From Defluviicoccus sp046348835 (GTDB lineage: Bacteria; Pseudomonadota; Alphaproteobacteria; Rhodospirillales; Defluviicoccaceae), in NCBI GenBank assembly GCA_046348835.1, contig JAXMDM010000003.1:186001-250000 (forward strand): a DNA stretch of 64,000 nucleotides, written 5' to 3'. Both the position numbers and the translations under genes were made by a program. This document shows positions 1-10,116 of this stretch, one piece after another. The notes under the pieces are model-generated. The model made no database searches. It was not told the DNA's origin and was given only the letters and a program-made list of their open reading frames with translations. Within the stretch, counting starts at the first letter, position 1. Each line of letters opens with the position of its first letter.

Positions 1-1093
<1,093 letters not shown>

Positions 1094-1131
1094 AAGGATC
1101 GATTCCCGAGAGGGGCTGTCGGTGAGCAGCC

Positions 1132-1166
1132 ATGATCAGGAGACAGGGATCAGGAGACAGGGATCG
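1132..1166. repeat. rDNA 7-bp-period repeat, single orientation, start of 16S-23S spacer
   Basis: Two tandem copies of a 14-bp unit (GATCAGGAGACAGG) followed by GGATCG, 40 bases after the 16S end. The unit is related to the GATCAGG motif that forms the hairpin arms elsewhere in this operon. No clear inverted partner is seen close by, so this may be half of an element. Confidence 0.7.
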
Positions 1167-1252
1167 CAAGAGGCCTGTCGAAGGAACTCTGGGCTCGGAT
1201 CGGATCGGGGGTCGCCTTCAGGTGTGCGGCCGCCGTCCGCGCATCCCTTCCG

Positions 1253-1399
1253 TCAGAGGTCAGTGGTCGGGGATCAGGGATCAGACCGAGGATCCGGATC
1301 GCTGGCTTTTGCCGCCGGCCGATTGTTGGGCCGGCTGGTTGTCGAGTTGCGGCCGGCGTGGCTTGCGCTGATCCCTGATGCCCGATCCCTGACGTCTGG
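1253..1399. repeat. rDNA hairpin element in ITS, upstream of tRNA-Ile
   Basis: Inverted repeat with 32-nt arms (1253-1284 and 1368-1399), 27 of 32 positions matching, around an ~83-nt loop. The arms contain GGGATCAGGGATCAG and its complement, and their outer ends (TCAGAGGTCAG / CTGACGTCTGG) resemble the TTCAGATGTCAG ends of the two 23S intervening sequences. The right arm ends 4 bases before tRNA-Ile. Confidence 0.8.
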
Positions 1400-1403
1400 A
1401 GGA

Positions 1404-1480
<77 letters not shown>

Positions 1481-1533
1481 TCAGGGGACAGGTAACAGGG
1501 ATCAGGGATCAGACGCTGATACCTGACCTGGCA
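1481..1533. repeat. rDNA repeat element between tRNA-Ile and tRNA-Ala
   Basis: The whole inter-tRNA spacer consists of the repeat unit: a left arm with ACAGGGATCAGGGATCAG followed by a shorter inverted arm, CTGATACCTGACCTGG. It belongs to the same family as the 23S intervening-sequence ends. No other content is seen. Confidence 0.75.
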
Positions 1534-1609
1534 GGGGCCGTAGCTCAGCCGGGAGAGCGCCTGGTTTGCAACCAGGAGGTCGTCGGTTCGATCCCGTCCG
1601 GCTCCACCA
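1534..1609 (+). tRNA. tRNA-Ala (UGC)
   Basis: A 76-nt cloverleaf with encoded CCA. The acceptor GGGGCCG pairs with CGGCTCC (one G-U), the anticodon TGC is at 1567-1569, and the T-arm contains GGTTCGATCC. This is the canonical second tRNA of the rRNA spacer. Confidence 0.97.
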
Positions 1610-1610
1610 T

Positions 1611-1735
1611 TCAGGAATCAGGGGGGCAGGGATCAGGGATCAGAGGTTATTGCGGAGATATTGGTTTGGTTATTTGAGACGAGGAGAGGGAAATGGGGTC
1701 GGCTGATCCCTGATACCCGACCCCTGTCTTCTGTT
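1611..1735. repeat. rDNA hairpin element downstream of tRNA-Ala
   Basis: The left arm (about 1611-1643) and inverted right arm (about 1703-1733) carry GCAGGGATCAGGGATCAG and CTGATCCCTGATACCCG. They enclose a ~59-nt AT-richer loop. Same family as the other operon hairpins. Confidence 0.75.
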
Positions 1736-1847
1736 CTTGGCATCGTGAAGAGGAGGAAGGTGGACCGTTGGGGTTGCGTCCTTGGGCGCATCCGGATGGA
1801 TCACCTTTGTGGGTCTGCTTCGTTTCGGAGCCGGAAGACGGGTGGGA

Positions 1848-1882
1848 TCGTCCGATCCCTGATCCCTGTCTGCCGATCCCTG
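1848..1882. repeat. rDNA repeat, single orientation, 23S leader
   Basis: Three CGATCCCTG/TGATCCCTG units in the right-arm orientation, about 110 bases before the 23S start. No left-arm partner is seen nearby. The stretch 1736-1990 otherwise holds only 23S leader sequence and no supported gene. Confidence 0.65.
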
Positions 1883-2503
1883 AAACGGAGCGAACCGTGT
1901 GAATTTGCGAGCATATGGTCTTCCGGACGGAACGCCCGTCCGCCTTCGGCTGAAGGTGGGGGGTGTGTTTGCGGATGGAGGATCGAGGGCTCTCAAGCGA
2001 AGAGAAGGGCATCTGGTGGATGCCTTGGCACCGAGAGGCGATGAAGGACGTAGCACCTTGCGATAAGCTTCGGGGAGGGGGGAGCACCCGTTGATCCGAA
2101 GATCTCCGAATGGGGCAACCCCCCGCTATAGCGGGATCGGCGGCAACGCCGAGGCGAACCCGGCGAATTGAAACATCTCAGTAGCCGGAGGAAAGGACAT
2201 CAACAGAGACTCCGCAAGTAGTGGCGAGCGAACGCGGACCAGGCCAGTGGCGTGCGTGTTTGAACCGGAACCGTCTGGAAAGGCGGGCCAGAGCGGGTGA
2301 CAGCCCCGTACGGGAAAAGGGCGCGTGCGTCCGTGAGTAGGGCGGGACCCGAGAAATCCTGTCCGAAGATGGGGGGACCACCCTCCAAGCCTAAGTACTC
2401 CTCGGTGACCGATAGTGCACCAGTACCGTGAGGGAAAGGTGAAAAGCACCCCGACGAGGGGAGTGAAACAGACCTGAAACCGGATGCCTACAAGCAGTGG
2501 GAG

Positions 2504-2574
2504 TTCAGATGTCAGGGACCAGGGATCAGAGAAGGCGCCGGTCGTCTTCTGATCCCTGATCCCTGATATCTGAA
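2504..2574 (+). repeat. 23S intervening sequence in helix 25 (miniature hairpin element)
   Basis: This 71-nt insert lies in 23S helix 25, between GTGGGAG and TGACCGCGTACC, replacing the normal short helix end. It is an almost perfect hairpin: 27-nt arms at 2504-2530 and 2548-2574 differ at two positions (one G-U, one C-A) around a 17-nt loop. The outer end TTCAGATGTCAG is identical to that of the helix 45 insert, and the inner arm has GGGATCAGA. Helix 25 inserts excised by RNase III are known in Salmonella; excision here is inferred. There is no coding capacity. Confidence 0.9.
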
Positions 2575-3072
2575 TGACCGCGTACCTTTTGTATAATGGG
2601 TCAGCGAGTCGATCTTGCGAGCAAGCTTAAGCCGATAGGTGAAGGCGCAGCGAAAGCGAGTCTGAACAGGGCGTTCAGTTCGTAGGATCGGACCCGAAGC
2701 CGGGTGATCTAGCCATGGGCAGGCTGAAGGTGGGGTAACACCCACTGGAGGGCCGAACTCACCACCGTTGAAAAGGTGGGGGATGACCTGTGGTTAGGGG
2801 TGAAAGGCCAATCAAACCCGGCGATAGCTGGTTCTCCGCGAAAGCTATTGAGGTAGCGCGTCGTCCGATCACCGCCGGGGGTAGAGCACTGGATGGGCTA
2901 AGGGGCCCCACAGGCTTACTAAACCCAACCAAACTCCGAATACCGGCGAGTGCAGGACGGCAGACAGACGGTGGGTGCTAAGGTCCATCGTCAAGAGGGA
3001 AACAGCCCAGACCGCCAGCTAAGGTCCCCAAGTCGTGGCTAAGTGGGAAAGGATGTAGGAAGGCCAAGACAA

Positions 3073-3130
<58 letters not shown>

Positions 3131-3191
3131 TAGACAAGCCGTCCCGCGCCGAAAATGTAACGGGGCTCAAGCCACGCACCGAAGCTGCGGA

Positions 3192-3641
3192 TTCAGATGT
3201 CAGAGGACAGGGATCAGGTATCAGCCAACGGCCGGACCGGCCGCGGGGCGACCAGGCGTTTCGAGGACCTGAAGGTCTTTCAACGCGCCTATCGGTTGTC
3301 TCTCGAGGTCCACCGGGCGAGCCTGACGTTCCCGAAGATCGAGCAGTTCGGCCTCGCCGAACAGTTGCGGCGGGCGTCGAAGTCGATCTGCGCCAACATC
3401 GCCGAAGGATTCGGCCGCCAGTCCACCGGCAGCGGCGAATTCCGGCGGTTTCTGCAGATCGCCACCGGCTCCGCCGACGAGATGCGGGTGTGGATCCGCT
3501 ATTGTCTCGATCTCGGCTACATCGACGACGCCGGTTGGCAACACTGGCGCCGCGAATACGAGGAGATCGCGCGCATGCTGCAGGGCCTGCGTCGCCGTCT
3601 GTCTCGCCCTGATCCCTGATCCCTGCCCTCTGACATCTGAG
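3192..3641 (+). repeat. 23S intervening sequence in helix 45 carrying an S23 ORF
   Basis: This ~450-nt insert lies in helix 45, after ACCGAAGCTGCGG and before GGTAGCGGAGCGTTCCG. The arms 3192-3224 and 3609-3641 are 33 nt with 30 matches and form a long stem that RNase III could cut. The first 12 bases (TTCAGATGTCAG) match the helix 25 insert exactly, and the inner arm again has the GATCAGG period. The loop is almost entirely the S23-family gene. Helix 45 is a known IVS site in other bacteria. Confidence 0.92.
3197..3619 (+). CDS. 23S rRNA-intervening sequence protein (S23 / IVP four-helix bundle)
   Basis: A 140-aa product of the S23 family (four-helix bundle, related to the Avd accessory proteins of diversity-generating retroelements). 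The core begins near residue 20 with RFEDLKVFQRAY and continues through LRRASKSICANIAEGFGR, the family's best-conserved stretch, to a C-terminal helix EIARMLQGLRRRL. Residues 1-15 and the last three are encoded by the hairpin arms: the ATG at 3197 is in the left arm and the TGA at 3617 in the right arm. A start nearer RFEDLK is possible but no better start codon was chosen. The function of IVPs is not established; RNA or DNA binding at the insertion site is only inferred. Confidence 0.9.
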   Translation: MSEDRDQVSANGRTGRGATRRFEDLKVFQRAYRLSLEVHRASLTFPKIEQFGLAEQLRRASKSICANIAEGFGRQSTGSGEFRRFLQIATGSADEMRVWIRYCLDLGYIDDAGWQHWRREYEEIARMLQGLRRRLSRPDP

Positions 3642-4104
3642 TGGTAGCGGAGCGTTCCGTAAGCCGGCGAAGGTGGCGCGCGAGCGTCGCTGGAGGTATC
3701 GGAAGCGAGAATGCTGACATGAGTAGCGACAAAGCGGGTGAGAAACCCGCTCGCCGTAAGTCCAAGGGTTCCTGCGCAAGGCTAATCCGCGCAGGGTGAG
3801 CCGGCCCCTAAGGTGAGGGCGAAAGCCGTAGCCGATGGGAATGGGGTTAATATTCCCCAGCCTGCCGGGCGTGACGAATGCAAACCGTCGTTCGGGCTTA
3901 TCGGATTGTCCGGGCGGCCGGCGCGTTCCAGGAAACAGCCCCGGCATCAAGACCGTACCCGAAACCGACACAGGTGGACTGGTAGAGCATACCGAGGCGC
4001 TTGAGAGAACGGTGTTGAAGGAACTCGGCAAATTGCCCGCGTAACTTCGGGAGAAGCGGGCCCCGTCTTGGGGCAACCCAGGGCGGGGGGCACAGACCAG
4101 GGGG

Positions 4105-4137
<33 letters not shown>

Positions 4138-4211
4138 TAAGCCGCAAGGCGACGTATAGGGTCTGACGCCTGCCCGGTGCCGGAAGGTTAAGAGGCGGGG
4201 TGCAAGCTCCA

Positions 4212-4306
<95 letters not shown>

Positions 4307-4562
4307 CGACTTCCCCACTGTCTCCAACACCGACTCAGCGAAATTGAATTCTCCGTGAAGATGCGGAGTACCCGCGGTCAGACGGAAAGACCCCGTGCAC
4401 CTTTACTACAGCTTTGCAGTGGCACTAGGGAATGGATGTGTAGGATAGGTGGGAGGCGACGAGGCGATCCCGCTAGGGGTCGCGGAGCCACCCTTGAAAT
4501 ACCACCCTTTTGTTCTCTGGTGTCTAACCGAGCCCTGTTCATCCAGGGCCGGGACCCTGCAT

Positions 4563-4593
<31 letters not shown>

Positions 4594-4735
4594 CAAAGAG
4601 TAACGGAGGCGCGCGATGGTGGGCTCAGGCTGGTCGGAAACCAGCTGTCGAGTGCAATGGCAAAAGCCCGCCTGACTGCGAGACCGACAGGTCGAGCAGA
4701 GACGAAAGTCGGCCATAGTGATCCGGTGGTCCCGC

Positions 4736-4790
<55 letters not shown>

Positions 4791-4803
4791 TCCCCCAAGA
4801 GTC

Positions 4804-4916
<113 letters not shown>

Positions 4917-5251
4917 GAACGTCGTGAGACAGTTCGGTCCCTATCTGCCGTGGGTGTTCGAGACTTGCGAGGAGCCATCCCTAGTACGAGAGGACCGGGA
5001 TGGACGGACCTCTGGTGGACCTGTTGTCGCGCCAGCGGCACAGCAGGGTAGCTATGTCCGGACGAGATAACCGCTGAAAGCATCTAAGCGGGAAACTCCC
5101 CTCAAAACCAGGTCTCGCCCAAGAGCCGTGCAAGACCAGCACGTCGATAGGCCGGATGTGGACGCGCAGCAATGCGTGCAGCTGACCGGTCCTAATCGCT
5201 CGATAGAGCTTGATAAGCCCCCGATCCCCATCCGCAAACACACACCCAGAC

Positions 5252-5335
5252 CACAGGGATCAGGAATCAGGGATCAGCACCCGATCCCCCCTCTGATCCC
5301 CGATCCCCGATCCCTGTCTACTGATTCCTGTCCTG
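5252..5335. repeat. rDNA repeat hairpin between 23S and 5S
   Basis: Left arm ACAGGGATCAGGAATCAGG is followed directly by several inverted CTGATCCCCGATCCCCGATCC units and ACTGATTCCTGTCCTG. It fills nearly the whole 23S-5S spacer and has the same unit as the other operon elements. Confidence 0.75.
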
Positions 5336-5338
5336 CGA

Positions 5339-5457
5339 CGACCTGGCGGCGATAGCGAGGGTGCCACACCCGATCCCATCCCGAACTCGACCGTGAAACC
5401 CCTCAGCGCCCATGGTACTGCGTCCCAAGACGCGGGAGAGTAGGACACCGCCAGGTC
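5339..5457 (+). rRNA. rrf: 5S ribosomal RNA
   Basis: About 119 nt with terminal helix GACCTGGCGG / CCGCCAGGTC, the loop A-B landmark GATCCCATCCCGAACTC and the loop E region GGTACTGCGTCCCAAG. It is the third rRNA of the operon. Ends were placed by the terminal helix and may shift by one or two bases. Confidence 0.95.
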
Positions 5458-5474
5458 CTCACAGCACAGAAACA

Positions 5475-5615
5475 GTAGACAGGGATCAGGAATCAGAACC
5501 GATCCCCCCACCGATCCCCGATCCCGACCCACAAACCTCCTCTTCCTCCAAATACCGAAAGGGAACACCAGGACTCCCTCTTCCGATTCCTGATCCCTGT
5601 CTCCTGATTCCTGAT
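5475..5615. repeat. rDNA repeat hairpin between 5S and tRNA-fMet
   Basis: The left arm GACAGGGATCAGGAATCAG (from about 5478) and the inverted arm CTGATCCCTGTCTCCTGATT (ending 5615, at the tRNA start) enclose a ~85-nt loop that also contains partial CGATCCC units. Same family as the intervening-sequence arms. Confidence 0.7.
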
Positions 5616-5692
<77 letters not shown>

Positions 5693-6169
5693 ATATCCAC
5701 GAAATATATCAAGGCGTTAGCGCAACGCTGCTCCCGCTGGAAGCAAGTTCTCCTTGCGCCCAGTCAGCACTGTGGTAGCAAAAGGCCGCGAAACCCCGAG
5801 TAATTCTCTGCGCACCTCCGCCGGGCGGACGCATTCAACATGGCCGGCCCTGGACGCCCTTTCCGGCGCGTCTGTGAACGCGCCGGCTCCGGCTTCTCAG
5901 GGGCGTGCGGGCAATCAGGAAACCCTGATTGTTGTTGCCATTGTGGGATTGGTTTCTGTTGCGGTTGGCTGAACGGAGGTTCCTCGGATTGTTGTTCCAG
6001 GAATCGCGGCCGTAAAGGCCATCGCGGAAGGTCATCGGCGCGGCGGGGTCGCCGCAGACGCCAAGTCTGGGCGCGAGCGTGCGCGATCCAGGAATAGATA
6101 CGGCGCGCAAGCCGCGCCAGCGGTTGCGGAAGCGGCGCACGCTGTCCTCCGGCAACCGCCGCGGCCCCG

Positions 6170-6345
6170 GCGCCTGCCGCTCCGTGTCCCCTGAGGACAG
6201 CCGCCTTTGCCGTCCTTCGGCTTCGGCTTGGTCGCCGCCTCCATGCCGCTCGGACGCAGCCACGACCGGCCCTCCAACCCTTCAACCGCGCGATCTCCTC
6301 CCGCTGCGACGCGTTCTCTAGCTTTAGCGCCGCCCTGAAGGTCCG
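6170..6345 (-). pseudogene. Remnant of a second transposase N-terminus (family not assigned)
   Basis: On the minus strand, ENASQREEIARLKG (around 6321-6280) continues after a frameshift into RPSGMEAATKPKPKDGKGG (from about 6260). This leucine-rich start plus the basic PSGMEqATKPKP stretch is familiar from transposase N-termini; the exact IS family is not certain. It runs directly on from the IS630 fragment, so two elements are joined. 5693-6169 shows a repeated CAACAA-rich stretch (near 5930-6000) but no supported gene. Confidence 0.45.
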
Positions 6346-6357
6346 CAACCCGAAGCT

Positions 6358-6702
6358 GGTCAACATCTGGTATCGATTCTGACGTTGAAGTTTGGTGATG
6401 ATGGCGTTGGCTGGCTTGGTCCAGATGAAGGGCTTTGGGTTGGCATTGTGCTGGTCGAGGTATCGGTTGATGGCGGCCTGAAGGTCGAGGATGGACTTGA
6501 AGACGCCGCGGTGAATACGCCTTCGGGTCAGGGTGGAGAAGAAGTTCTCGACGGCGTTGAGCCAGGACCCGGAGGTCGGGGTGAAGTGGAAACCGGCGCC
6601 GAAAACGGGCCAGGCGATGGCTCGTCGCAACAACAGGTCAAGTGATCTGATCCTGGCAGCGGCGCAACGCGATTGTCGTGAACGGTCGAGCGCCCATACC
6701 AT
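6358..6702 (-). pseudogene. IS630-family transposase, C-terminal fragment
   Basis: The minus-strand translation contains FHFTPTSGSWLNAVENFF, the glutamate-containing end of the IS630/Tc1 DDE domain, followed by TRRRIHRGVFKSILDLQAAI and NPKPFIWTKPANAI, all characteristic of the family's C-terminus. The N-terminal two-thirds and both first catalytic aspartates are absent. The frame runs on into unrelated transposase sequence, so this is a recombination scar rather than an active gene. Confidence 0.8.
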
Positions 6703-7006
6703 TATCAGGGCAAGCCCGTCTGGGTCGGGGTCAGCGCCCCCTGGGCGGGCGGTTTGCCGGGTCCAACCAGCACCTTGCTCTGCCGGGGACCGCGATCGAT
6801 AGGCACCCCGACCTTCGGCTCGTCAGGCTTTCGCCGATCCCGACCCTGGGCTCCGTTTCACCGACCAAGAGCCGGGGCCGATAATCTCAAGGCGTCTCAC
6901 GAAATACCCCCCATGGCGGCAGCCAATGCCCTGGGGGAGTACGCCGACGGACAGGAACCCGAACCGCAGTCATGGTGTTCATCGGTGGCGGCGGTAAAGG
7001 TTACTA
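6703..7006. other. Intergenic, no gene seen
   Basis: This 300-bp stretch lies between the transposase remnants and the end of the aldarate operon. No convincing coding sequence, repeat or terminator hairpin with a T-run was recognised. Confidence 0.5.
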
Positions 7007-7810
7007 TCACGCAATGCTGCTGGTGACCGGGCGGCCCGCCCCCCGGATCTCGGCGAACCGCGCCGCAATCGCTTCCGAGCCGCGGGCGAGGAGGGCCTGG
7101 TCGGAGCCAACGGCGGTAAAGATACAGCCGAGGTCGATGAATTTCCGTGCCATCTGCTCGTCGCCGCTGAGGATACCCGCCGGTTTGCCGCAGGCACGGA
7201 TGCGTCGGATCGCGTTCTCCACCGCCGCCACGACATCCGGATGACTGGCGTTGCCAGCATGACCCAGCGAGGCGGACAGATCACCCGGGCCGATGAACAC
7301 ACCATCGACGCCGTCCGTCCCGGCGATCGCCTCGATATTGTCCAGCGCCAGCCGGGTCTCGACCTGCACCAGGACACACAGCTCGCTTTCGCAGACCTGC
7401 GGGTAGTTCTTCACCCGACCGAAGTAGGATGCTCGTGGCGCCGCCGAATAGCCGCGGACGCCGTTCGGCGGGTAGCGTGTATAAGCGACGGCATTGCGTG
7501 CCTGCTCGGCGCTTTCGATGTAAGGGACGAGCAGCGTCTGCACACCGATGTCGAGAAAGCGCTTGATCGTCACCATGTCGTTCCACGGCACCCGCACCAC
7601 CGGGTGGGCGGTGCCGCCCTTACACGCCTGCAACTGGGCATAGACCATCGGCAACTCGTTGGGCGCGTGTTCGGTATCGAGGACCAGCCAGTCGAAACCA
7701 GCGCCCGCCAGGATTTCGACGGTGACGTGGCTGGAGAGAATCGACCAGAAGCCGATCTGGAGCTCATTGGCCAGGATAGCGCGCTTGAAGGTATTAATGG
7801 GGATCTGCAT
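7007..7810 (-). CDS. garL: 2-dehydro-3-deoxyglucarate aldolase (HpcH/HpaI family)
   Basis: 267-aa class II aldolase that would split 5-keto-4-deoxy-D-glucarate into pyruvate and tartronate semialdehyde in the cytoplasm. Family signs in order: FDWLVLDTEHAPN (substrate and metal region), the catalytic-loop VRVPWND, VQTLLVPYIESAEQA, GVRGYSAAPRASYFG, and the metal-binding LVQVETRLALDNIEAIA followed by GVFIGPGDLSASLG. Length is usual for GarL/HpaI. It starts at 7810 after GGAGCGACCG and is the last gene of the operon, 14 bases after the glycerate kinase. An HpaI-like role in aromatic catabolism is possible by sequence alone, but the neighbours point to aldarate breakdown. Confidence 0.9.
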   Translation of the reverse strand: MQIPINTFKRAILANELQIGFWSILSSHVTVEILAGAGFDWLVLDTEHAPNELPMVYAQLQACKGGTAHPVVRVPWNDMVTIKRFLDIGVQTLLVPYIESAEQARNAVAYTRYPPNGVRGYSAAPRASYFGRVKNYPQVCESELCVLVQVETRLALDNIEAIAGTDGVDGVFIGPGDLSASLGHAGNASHPDVVAAVENAIRRIRACGKPAGILSGDEQMARKFIDLGCIFTAVGSDQALLARGSEAIAARFAEIRGAGRPVTSSIA

Positions 7811-7824
7811 CGGTCGCTCCGTGA

Positions 7825-9126
7825 TCAGGAGTTGTGCGGACTATCGGGCATATCGGCGGCGTCGGCGCCGATGACGATGGCGCGGAAGTCGTTGACGTTA
7901 GTGAGGGTGGGGCCGGTGATCACCGCATCGCCCAAGGCCTCGAAGAAGCCGTGGCCGTCGTTGGCGGTGAGGCTGTTCTTCGGCTTGATCCCCTGCTGCC
8001 AAGCGCGCCCCAGGGTGTCAGGGCCGATCACTGCGCCGGCGATCTCCTCCAGGCCATCGACGCCGTCGGTATCGCAGGCGATGGCGTGAATATCGGGATG
8101 GCCATCTAGGGCGATTGCCAGCGACAGCAGGAACTCGACGTTGCGGCCGCCGCGGCCCTCGCCACGGACGGTGACCGTCGTCTCGCCGCCCGACAGCAGC
8201 ACGCAGGGCGGGGTGAACGGCTGGCGGTGGCGGGCGACCTGCAGAGCGATGCCGGCCATCACCTTGCCGACGTCGCGCGCCTCACCCTCGATGCTGTCGC
8301 CCATGATATGGGCGGTGATGCCGGCCTCGCCCGCCACCGCCGCCGCTGCCTCCAGCGCCAGTTGCGGTGCGGCGACCATGCGTACCTCCGCCGCCGCCAG
8401 CGACGCGTCGCCCGGCTTCACCGTTTCGCCGCGGCCGCTCGTCAGGGTGTCGCGCGCCGCCGCCGGCAGGCCGATGCCGTAGCGATCGACGATGGCGAGC
8501 GCGTCGTCGCAGGTGGTCGGGTCGGCGACGGTCGGCCCGGAGGCGATGTTGATCGGATCGTCGCCGGGGACGTCGGAGATTAGCAGGCTCACCACCTTCG
8601 CCGGCGCGCAGGCGGCCCCGAGCCGGCCGCCCTTGATCGCCGACAGGTGGCGGCGCAGGCAGTTTATCTCGTTGATGCTGGCGCCGGACGCCAACAGCGC
8701 GCGGTTGATCGCCTGCTTGTCGTCGAGGCTGAGGCCGTCGAGCGGCAGCGACAGCAGCGCCGAGCCGCCGCCGGAGATCAGGCAGAGCACCAGATCATCG
8801 GCGCTCAGCCCTTCGACCAATGCCAGGATGCGCCGGGCGGCGGCGAGGCCGGCGGCGTCCGGCACCGGATGCGCTGCTTCGACGATCTCGATCCGCTGGC
8901 ACGGCACCCTGTAGCCGTAGCGGGTAACGACGAGGCCGGAGAGCGGGCCCGGCCAGTGATCCTCGACGGCGCGTGCCATGGCCGCCGACGCCTTGCCGGC
9001 GCCGATGACGAAGAGGCGGCCCTGCGGCGGCGACGGCAGCTGCGGCGGCACGCACAGCGCCGGCTGCGCCGCCTTCACCGCCGCATCAAACATCTGCCGC
9101 AGCAACTTTTTCGGGTCAGGGGACAT
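7825..9126 (-). CDS. Glycerate 2-kinase (MOFRL/DUF4147 family; TtuD/GckA-like)
   Basis: 433-aa kinase expected to phosphorylate D-glycerate to 2-phosphoglycerate. The N-terminal DUF4147 Rossmann-like part has LFVIGAGKASAAMARAVE (residues ~33-50) and LISGGGSALLSLP. The C-terminal MOFRL domain shows VLLSGGETTVTVRGEGRGGR and CDTDGVDG. The start MSPDPKK at 9126 was chosen because it lies 7 bases after the garR stop; a longer open frame upstream overlaps garR and is not conserved-looking. Such proteins were formerly named hydroxypyruvate reductase TtuD. It completes the route from tartronate semialdehyde to glycolysis. Confidence 0.9.
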   Translation of the reverse strand: MSPDPKKLLRQMFDAAVKAAQPALCVPPQLPSPPQGRLFVIGAGKASAAMARAVEDHWPGPLSGLVVTRYGYRVPCQRIEIVEAAHPVPDAAGLAAARRILALVEGLSADDLVLCLISGGGSALLSLPLDGLSLDDKQAINRALLASGASINEINCLRRHLSAIKGGRLGAACAPAKVVSLLISDVPGDDPINIASGPTVADPTTCDDALAIVDRYGIGLPAAARDTLTSGRGETVKPGDASLAAAEVRMVAAPQLALEAAAAVAGEAGITAHIMGDSIEGEARDVGKVMAGIALQVARHRQPFTPPCVLLSGGETTVTVRGEGRGGRNVEFLLSLAIALDGHPDIHAIACDTDGVDGLEEIAGAVIGPDTLGRAWQQGIKPKNSLTANDGHGFFEALGDAVITGPTLTNVNDFRAIVIGADAADMPDSPHNS

Positions 9127-9133
9127 TGCGCGA

Positions 9134-10027
9134 TCAGCCGACGGTCTGGCCGATCTCGAAGTTGGCCAACGTCTCCAGTGCCCGCACCATAGCGGAGTGA
9201 TCCCAGGCTTTGCCGCCGTGCGCCACGCAGGCATTGAACAGCTCCTGGGCCGTCGCCGTATTGGGCAGGGCCACGCCCAGCTGCCGGGCGCTGGACAGGG
9301 CCAGGTTGAGGTCCTTCTGGTGCAGCTCGATGCGGAAGCCCGGCTGGAAGGTGCGCTCGACCATGCGCTGGCCATGTAGCTCCAGGATCTTCGAAGAGGC
9401 GAAGCCGCCCATGAGTGCTTCGCGGACGCGGGCCGGATCGGCGCCGGCCTTGGCGGCGAACAGTAGCGCCTCCGCGACCGCCTCGATGGTCAGGGCGACG
9501 ATGATCTGGTTGGCGACCTTGGCCGTCTGGCCGTCGCCATTGCTGCCGACCAATGTGATGTTCTTGCCCATCAGCTCGAAAAGCGGCTTGACCGTTTCGT
9601 AGACATCCTCGTCGCCGCCGACCATGATCGACAGCGTGGCGTTCTTCGCGCCCACCTCTCCGCCGGAGACCGGGGCGTCCAGGTACCGGGCGCCCAGTTC
9701 GTTGACGCGACGCGCGAACGCCTTGGTCTCGATGGGGGAGATCGAGCTCATGTCGACGACGATCTTCCCCGGCGTCAGCCCTTCACCGATGCCGCCGTGG
9801 CCGAACAGAGCCGCCGCCACGTTCGGCGTGTCAGGAACCATGATGATGATCACGTCCGAGCTCTCGGCCACCTCGCGGCCGCTGCCGCAGGCGGTGCCGC
9901 CGGCGGCGACGAGATCCTCCGGCACAGCAGGAATACTGTGAAGGAACAGCTCGTGGCCGGCCGCGATCAGGTGCCCTGCCATCGGCTTGCCCATGATGCC
10001 GAGACCGACAAATCCGACTTTGCTCAT
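9134..10027 (-). CDS. garR: 2-hydroxy-3-oxopropionate (tartronate semialdehyde) reductase
   Basis: 297-aa beta-hydroxyacid dehydrogenase reducing tartronate semialdehyde to D-glycerate with NAD(P)H. It has the N-terminal dinucleotide fold VGFVGLGIMGKPMAGHL (residues 4-20), the substrate-binding YLDAPVSGGEVGAKNATLSI (~115-134) and the helix with catalytic lysine GQTAKVANQIIVA (~165-177). The start at 10027 has a GAGAGGA ribosome-binding site six bases upstream. Length and order match GarR/GlxR. It sits between the talarate/galactarate dehydratase (89 bases upstream) and the glycerate kinase (7 bases downstream). Confidence 0.95.
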   Translation of the reverse strand: MSKVGFVGLGIMGKPMAGHLIAAGHELFLHSIPAVPEDLVAAGGTACGSGREVAESSDVIIIMVPDTPNVAAALFGHGGIGEGLTPGKIVVDMSSISPIETKAFARRVNELGARYLDAPVSGGEVGAKNATLSIMVGGDEDVYETVKPLFELMGKNITLVGSNGDGQTAKVANQIIVALTIEAVAEALLFAAKAGADPARVREALMGGFASSKILELHGQRMVERTFQPGFRIELHQKDLNLALSSARQLGVALPNTATAQELFNACVAHGGKAWDHSAMVRALETLANFEIGQTVG

Positions 10028-10116
10028 TTTCACGTCCTCTCTCGTTTTCCGCAGCCGCGTCGCCACGCCGAGGATCGACAAGGCAACGCGAGGTTTTGGT
10101 TTCGCTTCCTCCGGTG

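Noticed and set aside
5714..5728. GCGTT...AACGC hairpin after tRNA-fMet as operon terminator
   Set aside because: Stem of only five pairs and no following T-run.
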